From Pontibacter sp. HSC-36F09 (lineage in GTDB: Bacteria; Bacteroidota; Bacteroidia; Cytophagales; Hymenobacteraceae): a DNA stretch of 64,000 nucleotides. A program made the translations under genes and the position numbers. A model generated the notes under the pieces. The model was not told where the DNA came from. It saw only the letters and a list, made by a program, of their open reading frames with translations, and searched no databases. Each line of letters begins with the position of its first letter. Position 1 is the first letter of the stretch. The stretch is taken from NCBI RefSeq assembly GCF_024171605.1, contig NZ_JALKAA010000008.1:1-64000 (forward strand). The letters run 5' to 3'. Positions 34,995-43,126 of this stretch are shown in pieces.

Positions 34995-35756
34995 TCAGAA
35001 CGATTTGATAATGTCGGTAAAGTCGCGTGATTTAAGCGAAGCCCCTCCGATCAGGCCACCATCAACGTCTGGCTGAGAGAACAATTCCTTCGCGTTGCCC
35101 GGGTTACAGCTGCCTCCGTACAGGATTGAGCAATTGAAAGCCGCCTCGGCGTCAAACATGCGTGAAAGCTGCTCGCGGATGTAAGCGTGCATTTCCTGGG
35201 CCTGCTGGCTGCTGGCCGTACGACCTGTACCAATAGCCCAGATCGGCTCGTAAGCTACCACCACCTTATCAAACTCTTCGTTGCTCAAATAAGAAAGACT
35301 GTCGTGCAGTTGCTTGCCCACGTAGTCGAAGTGGCGGTCTGCGTCGCGCTCGTCCAATGGCTCGCCGCAGCAGAAGATCGGCGTTATACCTTGCGCAATG
35401 GCTGCTTTCAATTTCTTGTAAAGTGTCTGGGCATCTTCGTGGTGGTACATGCGGCGCTCACTGTGGCCAATGATCACGTACTGCACTCCCACCGACTTTA
35501 GCATACCAGCCGACACTTCACCGGTAAAAGCACCACTTTCGTGCTCACTCACGTTTTGCGCAGCCAGGTGCATCAGGTCGTTGCCTTGGGTTAGTTTGCC
35601 CACGCCCTGCAGGAACGGGAAAGGCGGCGCCACAATCACGGTCACATCGCCGTTCACTTCGTCCTTCACCATGTTATCGATTTCCGAGACCAGCGAAAGC
35701 GCCTCCTCGTAAGTCTTGTTCATTTTCCAGTTACCGGCAACAATTCGTTTTCTCAT
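34995..35756 (-). CDS. tpiA: triose-phosphate isomerase
   Basis: Glycolytic TIM-barrel enzyme interconverting DHAP and glyceraldehyde-3-phosphate. 253 residues. Catalytic residues: lysine in GNWKMNKT (about residue 11), histidine in VIIGHSERRMYHHE (about 98) and glutamate in VVAYEPIWAIGTGRTAS (about 170); the phosphate loop is LYGGSCNPGN. Its own terminator follows, and the uvrA terminator lies upstream, so it is monocistronic. Confidence 0.97.
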   Translation of the reverse strand: MRKRIVAGNWKMNKTYEEALSLVSEIDNMVKDEVNGDVTVIVAPPFPFLQGVGKLTQGNDLMHLAAQNVSEHESGAFTGEVSAGMLKSVGVQYVIIGHSERRMYHHEDAQTLYKKLKAAIAQGITPIFCCGEPLDERDADRHFDYVGKQLHDSLSYLSNEEFDKVVVAYEPIWAIGTGRTASSQQAQEMHAYIREQLSRMFDAEAAFNCSILYGGSCNPGNAKELFSQPDVDGGLIGGASLKSRDFTDIIKSF

Positions 35757-35844
35757 GTTTTATAGTAGCTATTGATTTTTTTGATTTTCACCTATACGGC
35801 AAGTTAACAAAATATAGTATACCTGCCTTGCTATACCTTAAAAC

Positions 35845-35879
35845 AAAAGCCGCCGCAAATTCAATTGAGGCGGCTTTTA
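35845..35879 (-). terminator. intrinsic terminator of uvrA
   Basis: AAAAGCCGCC (35845-35854) pairs with GGCGGCTTTT (35869-35878). It lies just past the uvrA stop; the octamer at 35831-35838 is immediately beside it. Confidence 0.85.
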
Positions 35880-35888
35880 TACCTTACG

Positions 35889-38696
35889 TTACAACCTTTC
35901 CTTCAGGAACCTGGCCGTATGGTTATCCTTCAGTTTCGCCATTTCCTCCGGCGTGCCTTCAAAGAGCAGGTGCCCGCCATTGGTGCCTCCTTCCGGCCCC
36001 AGATCGATGATCCAGTCGGCGGACTTGATGATGTCCATGTTGTGCTCGATGATAACGACCGTGTTGCCGTTCTCGATCAGCGCATTGATGGACTGCAGCA
36101 GTTTGTTGATGTCGTGGAAGTGCAGACCGGTGCTTGGCTCATCGAAGATAAACAGGATATCCTCCTGATGCGCCTGCACGCCTTTGGTCAGGAACGAAGC
36201 CAGTTTCACGCGCTGCGCCTCACCACCCGACAAAGTGTTGCTCGACTGCCCCAACCTAATGTAGCCCAGTCCCACGTCGTTCAACGGCCTCAGTTTCTCT
36301 ACGATCTTTGACTGATCGGCAAAGAAATCGATGCTGTCGGCAATGGTCATGTCCAGCACTTCCGAAATGCTTTTCTCTTTATACCTGACATCGAGCACGT
36401 CCTGCTTAAAGCGTTGGCCGTTGCAGCTCTCGCAGGTCAGGTAGATGTCCGCCATAAACTGCATCTCGATCTTCACCTGGCCTTCGCCCTGGCATACTTC
36501 GCAACGACCACCCTCGATATTGAACGAGAAATGCGACGGCTTGAAACCACGCGACTTAGCCAGCGGCTGATCAGCGTATAGGGAACGGATCGCATCGTAA
36601 GCCTTCACGTAGGTCACCGGGTTGGAGCGCGACGACTTTCCGATCGGGTTCTGGTCCACGAACTCTACGTGCCGGATCTTGTTGTAGTCACCGGCCAGTT
36701 TATCGAATTTACCGGTAGACTCAGCCGTGTTGCCGTGCAGTTTCATCATGGCCGGAGCCAGTATTTTCTTGATCAGGGTAGACTTGCCAGAACCACTCAC
36801 GCCTGTCACCACAGTCATCACGCCCAAGGGCACTTTCACGCTCAGGTTTTTGAGGTTATTCTCACGGGCGCCCTGTATTTCGATGGCATTGCGCCATTTA
36901 CGGCGCTGCGCCGGCACCGACACCTCCATCTCACCGCTCAGGTATTTGGCGGTATAGGTATCGGCAGTGCGGGTCATCTCGTCCAGCGTCCCCTGGAACA
37001 TCAGGTTGCCGCCACCCGAGCCGGCCTCCGGACCAATATCGATCAGTTGATCAGCGGCACGCATCATTTCTTCTTCGTGTTCCACCACAATCACGGTGTT
37101 GCCCATTTTTTGCAAAGAGCGCAACACACCGATCAGTTGTTCAGAGTCTTTAGGATGCAGACCTATACTTGGTTCATCGAGAATATACATGGAGCCTACC
37201 AGGGCACTTCCCAGCGAAGTCGCCAGGTTGATACGCTGACTTTCACCACCGGATAATGTATTGGAAAGTCGGTTGAGCGTGAGATAGCCCAAGCCCACCC
37301 GCACCAGATAGCCGAGGCGGTTAGTAACTTCCGTTACCAGTCGTTCGGCTACGTTACGCTCATGCTCGGTCAGTTGCATGTTCTCAAAAAATGCCAGCGA
37401 TTGTGTGATCGGCATCAACACCAGATCGGTGATGCTCTTGTCATTGATCTTCACATAACTGGCGTCTTTGCGCAAGCGAGAGCCTTTGCAGTCGGGGCAG
37501 GTGGTGCGGCCACGGTAGCGCGACAGCATCACGCGGTACTGTATTTTGTGCGTCTGTGCTTGCAGGTGCTTAAAAAAGTCGTTGAGTCCTTCGAAGTATT
37601 TGTTGCCGGTCCACAGCAGCTCCTGCTCTTTTTCGGAAAGCTCACTGTAAGGGCGATGGATCGGGAAGTCGAATCGTATACCGTTCTTCACGAGCGGCTG
37701 CAGCCATTCGTTCATCTTTTCAGATCGCCAGGGCGCAACGGCACCTTCGTATACCGTCAGGCTTTTGTCAGGTATAACCAGGTCGGGGTCTATACCTAGC
37801 ACACTGCCAAAACCCTCGCAGGTCTGGCAAGCACCATAAGGATTGTTGAAGCTGAAGAAATTGACAGAAGGCTCTTCGAACACCATGCCGTCGAGCTCAA
37901 AGCGATCCGAGAACACACGCTCTTCGCCGTCGCCATACTTCACACGACACTCCCCGTTACCTTCAAAAAAGGCGGTTTGCACGGAGTCCGCAATCCTGAA
38001 CTGCAGGTCTTCGTCTGATTTGTAAATCACGGCGCGATCCACGAGAATGTATACCTGCTTGCCCAGCTTCGGCTTTTTCTCTTCCAGAAGCTCTTCGATA
38101 AAGTATACCTGTCCGTCGGCGTAAATACGTGAATAGCCTTTTTGAAGCAGCAGGTCCAGTTCTTTGGCAAGTGTGCGCTCTTTGTGCAGTTGCAGCGGCG
38201 CCAGAATCATCACACGGGCTTCATCCTCCAGCGAGAAGATAAAGTCCACCACATCGGCCACGCTGTCTTTTTTCACTACCTCACCCGAAACAGGTGAATA
38301 AGTTTTGCCGATGCGGGCGTAGAGCAGCTTCAGGTAGTCGTAAATTTCGGTGCTGGTACCCACAGTAGAACGGTTGTTCTTGATGCTCACCTTCTGCTCG
38401 ATGGCAATGGCCGGACTGATGCCTTTGATATAATCGACGTCAGGCTTATCCATACGCCCCAGAAACTGACGCGCATACGAGCTCAGGCTTTCCACATACA
38501 TGCGTTGCCCTTCGGCATACAGCGTATCGAAAGCCAGAGATGATTTACCGGAGCCGGAAAGGCCGGTGACCACAATGAATTTGTTGCGCGGCAAGGCCAC
38601 ACTGAGATTTTTGAGATTGTGCACGCGGGCGCCTTTGATGATAATGTGCTGGCGCGGATCGAGTGTTTCGAGGTTATTTTCGGATGTGTTTGCCAT
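35889..38696 (-). CDS. uvrA: UvrABC system protein A (excinuclease ATPase)
   Basis: Damage-recognition ATPase of nucleotide-excision repair, 935 residues, normal length. Two ABC modules: Walker A GLSGSGKSSLAFDTLYAEGQ and GVSGSGKSTLIKKIL; signatures LSGGESQRINLA and LSGGEAQRVKLA; Walker B ILDEPSIGLH and IFDEPSTGLH. Zinc cysteines CPDCKGSRL and CEVCQGEGQ with CESCNGQRF. ATG at 38696. uvrA often exists in two copies in Bacteroidota; only one is visible here. Confidence 0.97.
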   Translation of the reverse strand: MANTSENNLETLDPRQHIIIKGARVHNLKNLSVALPRNKFIVVTGLSGSGKSSLAFDTLYAEGQRMYVESLSSYARQFLGRMDKPDVDYIKGISPAIAIEQKVSIKNNRSTVGTSTEIYDYLKLLYARIGKTYSPVSGEVVKKDSVADVVDFIFSLEDEARVMILAPLQLHKERTLAKELDLLLQKGYSRIYADGQVYFIEELLEEKKPKLGKQVYILVDRAVIYKSDEDLQFRIADSVQTAFFEGNGECRVKYGDGEERVFSDRFELDGMVFEEPSVNFFSFNNPYGACQTCEGFGSVLGIDPDLVIPDKSLTVYEGAVAPWRSEKMNEWLQPLVKNGIRFDFPIHRPYSELSEKEQELLWTGNKYFEGLNDFFKHLQAQTHKIQYRVMLSRYRGRTTCPDCKGSRLRKDASYVKINDKSITDLVLMPITQSLAFFENMQLTEHERNVAERLVTEVTNRLGYLVRVGLGYLTLNRLSNTLSGGESQRINLATSLGSALVGSMYILDEPSIGLHPKDSEQLIGVLRSLQKMGNTVIVVEHEEEMMRAADQLIDIGPEAGSGGGNLMFQGTLDEMTRTADTYTAKYLSGEMEVSVPAQRRKWRNAIEIQGARENNLKNLSVKVPLGVMTVVTGVSGSGKSTLIKKILAPAMMKLHGNTAESTGKFDKLAGDYNKIRHVEFVDQNPIGKSSRSNPVTYVKAYDAIRSLYADQPLAKSRGFKPSHFSFNIEGGRCEVCQGEGQVKIEMQFMADIYLTCESCNGQRFKQDVLDVRYKEKSISEVLDMTIADSIDFFADQSKIVEKLRPLNDVGLGYIRLGQSSNTLSGGEAQRVKLASFLTKGVQAHQEDILFIFDEPSTGLHFHDINKLLQSINALIENGNTVVIIEHNMDIIKSADWIIDLGPEGGTNGGHLLFEGTPEEMAKLKDNHTARFLKERL

Positions 38697-39041
38697 AAAG
38701 TATAGCGTAGGCTAGATAAAGCCCACGCATGACGAACTGATTTTTTACGATGTAAAGATACAAATACCCGGTCGCATTCTGAAGGCTTTTTACCCCTTGG
38801 CGCTATACCTGGCTTTTGGCCACAGTATGCAACACAGCATCCTTTTGAAACAGCTACAGGTATAAAAAGGTTTAGCTTTCTATTACTATTTAAAGGTATA
38901 GGCCTGTCTTGGTTTCTGCCTGTGCTTTACTGGCGGCGGTTATAGAACCCGCCTGTTCCTAAACTTTGCCAAATGATTAAACTGCAGCCCCCTGCTTCCG
39001 TATGTATGGGTTACGATCTACAACCAATAAACTAACACAAC
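38697..39041. other. 345-bp divergent region between uvrA and the THX gene
   Basis: Contains octamers at 38803 and 38894 and a TATA-type variant near 38860. On the minus strand TATCTTTA (38760-38753) is a one-mismatch -7 box for uvrA; on the plus strand CTAAACTTTGCC (about 38959-38970) resembles a -7 box with one extra base for THX. No gene seen. Confidence 0.45.
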
Positions 39042-39164
39042 ATGGGAAAAGGAGATAAAAAATCGAAGAAAGGCAAAATCGTGAAAGGCACTTACGGCAA
39101 CAGCCGCCCAAGACAGGCTACCAAAAGAAAAGCCGCCGAGAAGAAAGAGGCCGCTGCCAAGTAG
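39042..39164 (+). CDS. 30S ribosomal protein THX
   Basis: A 40-residue basic protein: MGKGDKKSKKGKIVKGTYGN followed by SRPRQATKRK and an Ala/Lys tail. The GKGDxK(S/T)xxGKI...G(T/S)YG pattern is that of bTHX, a small peptide that fits into the head of the 30S subunit, first known from Thermus and common in Bacteroidota. ATG at 39042, TAG at 39162-39164. Followed by unusual tandem hairpins (39188-39240). Confidence 0.92.
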   Translation: MGKGDKKSKKGKIVKGTYGNSRPRQATKRKAAEKKEAAAK

Positions 39165-39187
39165 CACCACCACCCTACCACATCAGC

Positions 39188-39246
39188 AGTCCCATGCCCC
39201 GCCTGTCGGGGCATGGGACTGCCTGTCGGGGCGTGGGACTGCCTTT
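39188..39246 (+). terminator. terminator with duplicated right arm
   Basis: AGTCCCATGCCCC (39188-39200) can pair with GGGGCATGGGACT (39208-39220) or, with one mismatch, with GGGGCGTGGGACT (39228-39240). The two right arms are part of a 20-bp tandem direct repeat (39201-39220 and 39221-39240) that differs at one base. A T run follows at 39244. It separates THX from the convergent MFS gene. Confidence 0.6.
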
Positions 39247-39247
39247 T

Positions 39248-40516
39248 TTAGACAACCTCCATCTCCGGCGTCAGGTCCAGCTTGCGCAGTTTATCTGCCT
39301 TCAGGGCCGTTATACCTACCACCAACAGGGTGATCGCGCCGCCTAGCACCACAGAGGGCACCGCGCCCATGACCTTAGCCATTGCTCCTGCCCGGAAGGC
39401 CCCTATCTCGTTGGACGAACCGATAAAGATACTATTCACCGAAGAGACGCGCCCCTTCATATACTCCGGTGTAAGGGTATGAAGCAGCGTGGAGCGGATG
39501 ATGACACTGATGCTGTCGAAGGCACCGCTCAGCACCAGCAATACCAGCGAGAGCCAGAAACTAGTAGATAACCCAAAAAAGATCAGGCTCACCCCGAAGC
39601 CTGCCACGCACCAGAGCATGATTTTTCCGGCTTTGATGGTAATAGGGTAATAGGCCATCCAGACGGCCATCGCTACCGAGCCGACGGCAGGTGCCGCCCG
39701 CAGAAAACCGAGCCCCTGTGGACCAACCAGCAATATGTCCGAGGCGAAAACAGGCAGCAGCGCCACTGCTCCTCCAAACAGCACCGCGAACATATCCAGG
39801 GAGATGGCGTTCAGGATGACTTGGTTGCCGAACACGAAGCGTATACCTGAGCGCAGACTCTCCATCATGTTCTGCGGATTGACATTTTCCGGGAGCGCCT
39901 TCCCGCCGATCAGCGCGAAAGAGGTGAGTGCCAGCAAGACAAGCACAGCATCCAGGGTATAGGCCGCTGTGATGCCGTAGAAACCGTACACCAGTCCACC
40001 CAGGGCGGGTCCTACCAGCGAGGCAGCCTGCCAGGTGGTACTGCTCCAGGTGATGGCATTGGCGTAGAGCTGCTTGTCGGACACCAATTGGGGCATAAAC
40101 GAGAACACGGCCGGCCCCATGAAACCACGAGCGATGCCGCTGACAAAGATGACGACATAAATCGGCAGCACACCATACAGCGGCAACACATGACTCGCAT
40201 CCAGGGTAAAGTACAGCAGCGCCAGCGAGCAAAGAAGCAGCACCGCCACCACCGTCACGATGATTTTCTTGCGGGGCACCGTATCGGCCACGTAGCCAGC
40301 GTACAGCGACACAAAAATGGAAGGTATAGCCTCCGCCAGCCCGATCAGGCCCAGAGAGAAGACATCATCAGTAATGGCATAGATTTGCCAACCGACAATA
40401 ACGGCCTGGATCTGCATGGCAAGCGTGATGCACAGCCGCGCCGATATGTAATGCCTGAACTCCGGCAGCCGAAGCACGGCATAGGGATCGTGCCTGCGGG
40501 TTGATTTAGCGCCCAT
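39248..40516 (-). CDS. MFS transporter
   Basis: A 422-residue inner-membrane permease with about 12 hydrophobic segments. The loop 2-3 signature is present as AGYVADTVPRKKIIVTV (about 75-90), typical of the drug/solute MFS group related to the enterobactin exporter EntS. No accessory domain; substrate unknown. One octamer copy (40322-40329). The 500 bp beyond its start codon contain no gene. Confidence 0.85.
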   Translation of the reverse strand: MGAKSTRRHDPYAVLRLPEFRHYISARLCITLAMQIQAVIVGWQIYAITDDVFSLGLIGLAEAIPSIFVSLYAGYVADTVPRKKIIVTVVAVLLLCSLALLYFTLDASHVLPLYGVLPIYVVIFVSGIARGFMGPAVFSFMPQLVSDKQLYANAITWSSTTWQAASLVGPALGGLVYGFYGITAAYTLDAVLVLLALTSFALIGGKALPENVNPQNMMESLRSGIRFVFGNQVILNAISLDMFAVLFGGAVALLPVFASDILLVGPQGLGFLRAAPAVGSVAMAVWMAYYPITIKAGKIMLWCVAGFGVSLIFFGLSTSFWLSLVLLVLSGAFDSISVIIRSTLLHTLTPEYMKGRVSSVNSIFIGSSNEIGAFRAGAMAKVMGAVPSVVLGGAITLLVVGITALKADKLRKLDLTPEMEVV

Positions 40517-41031
40517 TTTCCTTTCTCCTCCACAAATACGTTTTCATAACCACAAAGCTACGCCATAGTGTGCATACCTGCAGAATGCCTGCCCGAATAA
40601 AACCGCTGTTTTCTGTTGTGCGACAGACGGTGACGGCGTTGTCGGCCGGCATCTCCAAGCCAACTCTTAGAAGGCAACCCTCCAGCTTAAATCCACTCAT
40701 AAAGCCGCATTATCAGGTCACCGGATAAATCGTAAAGGGCTGTATACCTATGTTGTATAAAATTATTTGGAATTATATGACTTAAACTGTAACACTCCCT
40801 CCGGTATAGAAGTATAATTTTTTAAGGAGCGGCCACCCCCTCATTTAGCAGCCGACTTCTGTGTGTCAGGCACCACCAACCTGTGCTGATGCATGCTTCT
40901 GGTGCATACAGCGCCATATTATTCTTTTATTAACAATCCTTTTATGGGTTAACGCAGCCAACTCAGGACCGTATCCTGAGCAGAGGAACTGCCGACTTTA
41001 TTGATTATTAATATTTAAAAATATCAACATC
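40517..41031. other. 515-bp divergent intergenic region
   Basis: No credible gene. Features seen: perfect hairpin CTCAGGA-CCGTA-TCCTGAG at 40962-40980, 52 bp before the next ATG; a looser inverted pair around GATGCATGC and GTGCATAC near 40890-40915; and AT-rich tracts at 40750-40780 and 40830-40840. No exact octamer is present; one near match GTATACCT occurs near 40744. The length of the 5' region is large for the small gene it precedes. Confidence 0.5.
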
Positions 41032-41367
41032 ATGGAACAACTGGACATCCGCAAATTATTGGAAAACATCGAGAGGAAGGTGTACCAGCAGGAAATCACT
41101 TCAAGCTCTGACGTGACACAACTGATCAACACTGAAATCGCAAAGGCTATCAACCTCAATAGCAAAGTAGCTGACGGGGAAGGCCTACAGTACCAGAATA
41201 TCTCGTGCACTACCATCGAGTGCTATCTGGAGCACCTCAAAGCTGTAGAGGAAAAACTGAAATGCCCTGCTGACATCACCGCACAGTGCAAGCCTGTGGA
41301 AGAGCGAGAGATAAACCGCCGTCTCCTCCTCATCCTGAACCGTTTGAAGCGATACAACCGCGAGTAG
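41032..41367 (+). CDS. conserved-looking small soluble protein, unknown function
   Basis: A 111-residue soluble protein, helical and slightly acidic: MEQLDIRKLLENIERKVYQQ, a middle with NISCTTIECYLEHLKAVEEK (two cysteines) and CPADITAQCKPVEE (two more), ending LLILNRLKRYNRE. Four cysteines in the C-terminal half are noteworthy for a cytosolic protein. I do not recognise a family. It has its own terminator (41391-41430) and a long 5' region with a perfect hairpin. Confidence 0.6.
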   Translation: MEQLDIRKLLENIERKVYQQEITSSSDVTQLINTEIAKAINLNSKVADGEGLQYQNISCTTIECYLEHLKAVEEKLKCPADITAQCKPVEEREINRRLLLILNRLKRYNRE

Positions 41368-41390
41368 TCAGCATTTGTAGTAATAACCTT

Positions 41391-41430
41391 ATCCTTCGTA
41401 CAGACGATCAGTTCTTACGAAGGATTTTTT
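41391..41430 (+). terminator. intrinsic terminator of the 111-residue protein gene
   Basis: ATCCTTCGT (41391-41399) pairs with ACGAAGGAT (41417-41425), then a T run. Confidence 0.8.
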
Positions 41431-41486
41431 ATGCCCTTTATATGCCCATAATGACCAATGTCATTTTTCCCGTGCCTCAGTGCTGA

Positions 41487-41494
41487 TAATTTTG
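41487..41494 (+). promoter_or_regulatory. -7 promoter box of the truncated-hemoglobin gene
   Basis: TAATTTTG matches TAnnTTTG perfectly and lies 29 bp before the ATG at 41524. No TTG is seen at ideal spacing; TTT at 41465-41467 is the nearest. Confidence 0.55.
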
Positions 41495-41523
41495 TAAACC
41501 TATGAGGTTTCAATTTGCAGCAA

Positions 41524-41913
41524 ATGAAGGAAGATATTAAAGACGAACAAGATATAAAACTGCTGGTTGACTCGTTTTACGCCAAAGTAAACGAGGACGA
41601 CCTGTTGGGGCCTATTTTCAATGGCTTTGCGAATGTGGACTGGGAGCACCACCTTCCCATCATGTACAACTTCTGGAGTTCAGTTCTGTTTGGCACCATG
41701 GCCTACAAAGGGCAGCCTTTCCCCAAACACATGCGCCTGCCCATAGACAGGCAGCATTTTTCCCGCTGGGTGATGCTGTTTAGTGAAACTGCAGACGAGC
41801 TGTTTGAAGGCGATAAAACAAAGGAATTGAAGCAGAAGGCAACCAGCATTGCGCAGGTGTTTCAGATGAAATTAGGTCTCCTGGGCATTATCGGCAAAGA
41901 GACAACCATCTAA
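41524..41913 (+). CDS. group III truncated hemoglobin
   Basis: A 129-residue haem protein of the trHbP (group III) type, expected to bind oxygen, NO or sulfide; physiological role generally unclear. Blocks: FYAKVNEDDLLGPIFNGFA (helices A-B), WEHHLPIMYNFWSSVLFG (E helix with distal residues) and PIDRQHFSRWVMLFSETADE, whose histidine is the proximal haem ligand. A TTG three codons upstream is open, but the ATG at 41524 is preferred. A single-gene unit with promoter and terminator. Confidence 0.9.
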   Translation: MKEDIKDEQDIKLLVDSFYAKVNEDDLLGPIFNGFANVDWEHHLPIMYNFWSSVLFGTMAYKGQPFPKHMRLPIDRQHFSRWVMLFSETADELFEGDKTKELKQKATSIAQVFQMKLGLLGIIGKETTI

Positions 41914-41937
41914 AGCAGCTTATTAGCACAAGAGAGC

Positions 41938-41979
41938 GGCAGTCGTCCCGGGTTACATCCTTGGGGCGACTGCCGTTTT
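41938..41979 (+). terminator. intrinsic terminator of the globin gene
   Basis: GGCAGTCG (41938-41945) pairs with CGACTGCC (41967-41974), extended by CCC/GGG, followed by TTTT. Confidence 0.75.
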
Positions 41980-42181
41980 GCTTTGCCCTATACCTTATTC
42001 GTCTCCCTGATCAGTACTAATCTCCTCCCTGTCAGCACCATATACGTAAATACTATATGTTGAAAAATAAATTTAACTAAAAGCATATACGTTTACATTA
42101 TCTTGCCGTATATTAGGGAACGATAATTCTTTACTGGCATATAGCACCTTTAATATTTTTTGCTAAGGACACCCGGCTATG

Positions 42182-42213
42182 TTTGCGCAGTCAAAATGCA
42201 TTCTCTATATTTG
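42182..42213 (+). promoter_or_regulatory. promoter of the sigma-factor gene
   Basis: TTTG at 42182-42185, a 20-base spacer, then TATATTTG at 42206-42213: both Bacteroidota elements match perfectly. Transcription would start about 42220, giving a leader of about 80 bases. Confidence 0.7.
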
Positions 42214-42267
42214 ATTTCCATTTCAAAAAAATATTTGTTCTAACAGCTTAACGCAACAATATGGTAT

Positions 42268-42296
42268 AAAGCTCTACGTTAAACTAATGTAGCTTT
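42268..42296 (+). promoter_or_regulatory. inverted repeat in the sigma-factor leader
   Basis: AAAGCT(CT)AC at 42268-42277 faces GTAGCTTT at 42289-42296, ending four bases before the ATG. It could be an mRNA hairpin that masks the start codon or an operator. Which one is not decidable from sequence. Confidence 0.4.
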
Positions 42297-42299
42297 ACG

Positions 42300-42902
42300 A
42301 TGAATACAACTACCCAGCTGAGCGACTCTGCTTTAGTCTCGCTCTACATCGCAGGTAACGAAAATGCGTTTGAACAGCTAGTAAACAGACACAAGAACAA
42401 AGTATTCACTACGATCTTACTGATTGTTAAGGACACGTATACCGCTGAGGACCTCATGCAGGATGCTTTTATTAAGGCAATCCACACCATGAAAGGCGGC
42501 AGGTATAACGAGGAAGGCAAGTTCTCTTCATGGATATGCCGCATTGCCCATAACCTGGCAATCGACTTTTTCCGTAAAGAGAAAAGAAGCCCGATGATCA
42601 CGCTGGAGGACGGTAGCAATGTGTTCAATGCCTTGTCTTTTGCAGAGGACTCCGCTGAGTCGCAGCAAATAAAGGAGGACACCCATGCCCGACTACGCGA
42701 GCTGATCCAAACGCTGCCACAAGCACAGCGGGAAGTACTCATGATGCGCCATTACGCTGACATGAGCTTCCAGGAGATAGCAGAAGCAACCGGTGTGAGC
42801 ATCAACACAGCTTTAGGTCGTATGCGCTACGCATTGATCAACCTAAGAAAAAAGATGCTAAACAGCACCATTGCTTATGATAAAAACCTCTACTCAGAAT
42901 GA
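42300..42902 (+). CDS. RNA polymerase sigma factor, ECF type
   Basis: A 200-residue sigma-70 family factor with region 2 (about 22-95: FEQLVNRHKNKVFTTIL, DLMQDAFIKAIHTM, FSSWICRIAHNLAIDFFRKE) and region 4 (about 130-190: LIQTLPQAQREVLMMRHYAD, FQEIAEATGVSINTALGRMR). Region 3 is absent, which defines an ECF sigma. The last 26 bases overlap the ATG of a small acidic protein gene, so the two are translationally coupled. Upstream are a perfect promoter and an inverted repeat. Confidence 0.92.
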   Translation: MNTTTQLSDSALVSLYIAGNENAFEQLVNRHKNKVFTTILLIVKDTYTAEDLMQDAFIKAIHTMKGGRYNEEGKFSSWICRIAHNLAIDFFRKEKRSPMITLEDGSNVFNALSFAEDSAESQQIKEDTHARLRELIQTLPQAQREVLMMRHYADMSFQEIAEATGVSINTALGRMRYALINLRKKMLNSTIAYDKNLYSE

Positions 42903-43107
42903 GCTGATCCAGTACGTATACGATGAGTTGGCAGACCCTGCCCGCGAGCAACTGGAAACAGCACTGATGCACGACAACGAGTTAGCCGAGAGCTGCTCCG
43001 AGCTCATGCTCATCCAGCGACTGTTAAGCGGCGCGGCCAAAAGCCCTAGCAAGCAGTCTATCGACAACATTTTAAATTACTCAAAAAGCTTAAGTTTGCA
43101 GTCTTAA
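42877..43107 (+). CDS. small acidic protein overlapping the sigma-factor gene
   Basis: A 76-residue soluble acidic protein from the ATG at 42877 (a TTG two codons earlier is also open). It reads MIKTSTQNELIQYVYDELAD, then ETALMHDNELAESCSELMLI and a polar tail. This helical pattern (YxYDELxxxxRxxLExxLxxDxEL) resembles the N-terminus of short anti-sigma-type proteins. With no membrane segment and direct overlap with an ECF sigma gene, a cytosolic regulator of that sigma is a reasonable guess. Its stop codon lies in the loop of a strong terminator. Confidence 0.7.
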   Translation: MIKTSTQNELIQYVYDELADPAREQLETALMHDNELAESCSELMLIQRLLSGAAKSPSKQSIDNILNYSKSLSLQS

Positions 43108-43126
43108 CCGACTGCAAACTTTTTTT
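43092..43126 (+). terminator. perfect 12-bp terminator ending at the nth start codon
   Basis: AAGTTTGCAGTC (43092-43103) pairs perfectly with GACTGCAAACTT (43110-43121) around a six-base loop, then a run of seven T (43120-43126). The stop codon of the small gene is in the loop (43105-43107) and the nth ATG begins at 43127, directly after the last T. Confidence 0.9.

Larger units (their letters stand above)
41914..42299. other. 386-bp intergenic region before the sigma-factor gene
   Basis: Holds the globin terminator (41938-41979), one octamer (41988-41995), two copies of CATATACGT about 50 bp apart (near 42042 and 42084) in an AT-rich stretch, the promoter at 42182-42213 and the inverted repeat at 42268-42296. 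No gene seen. Confidence 0.5.
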
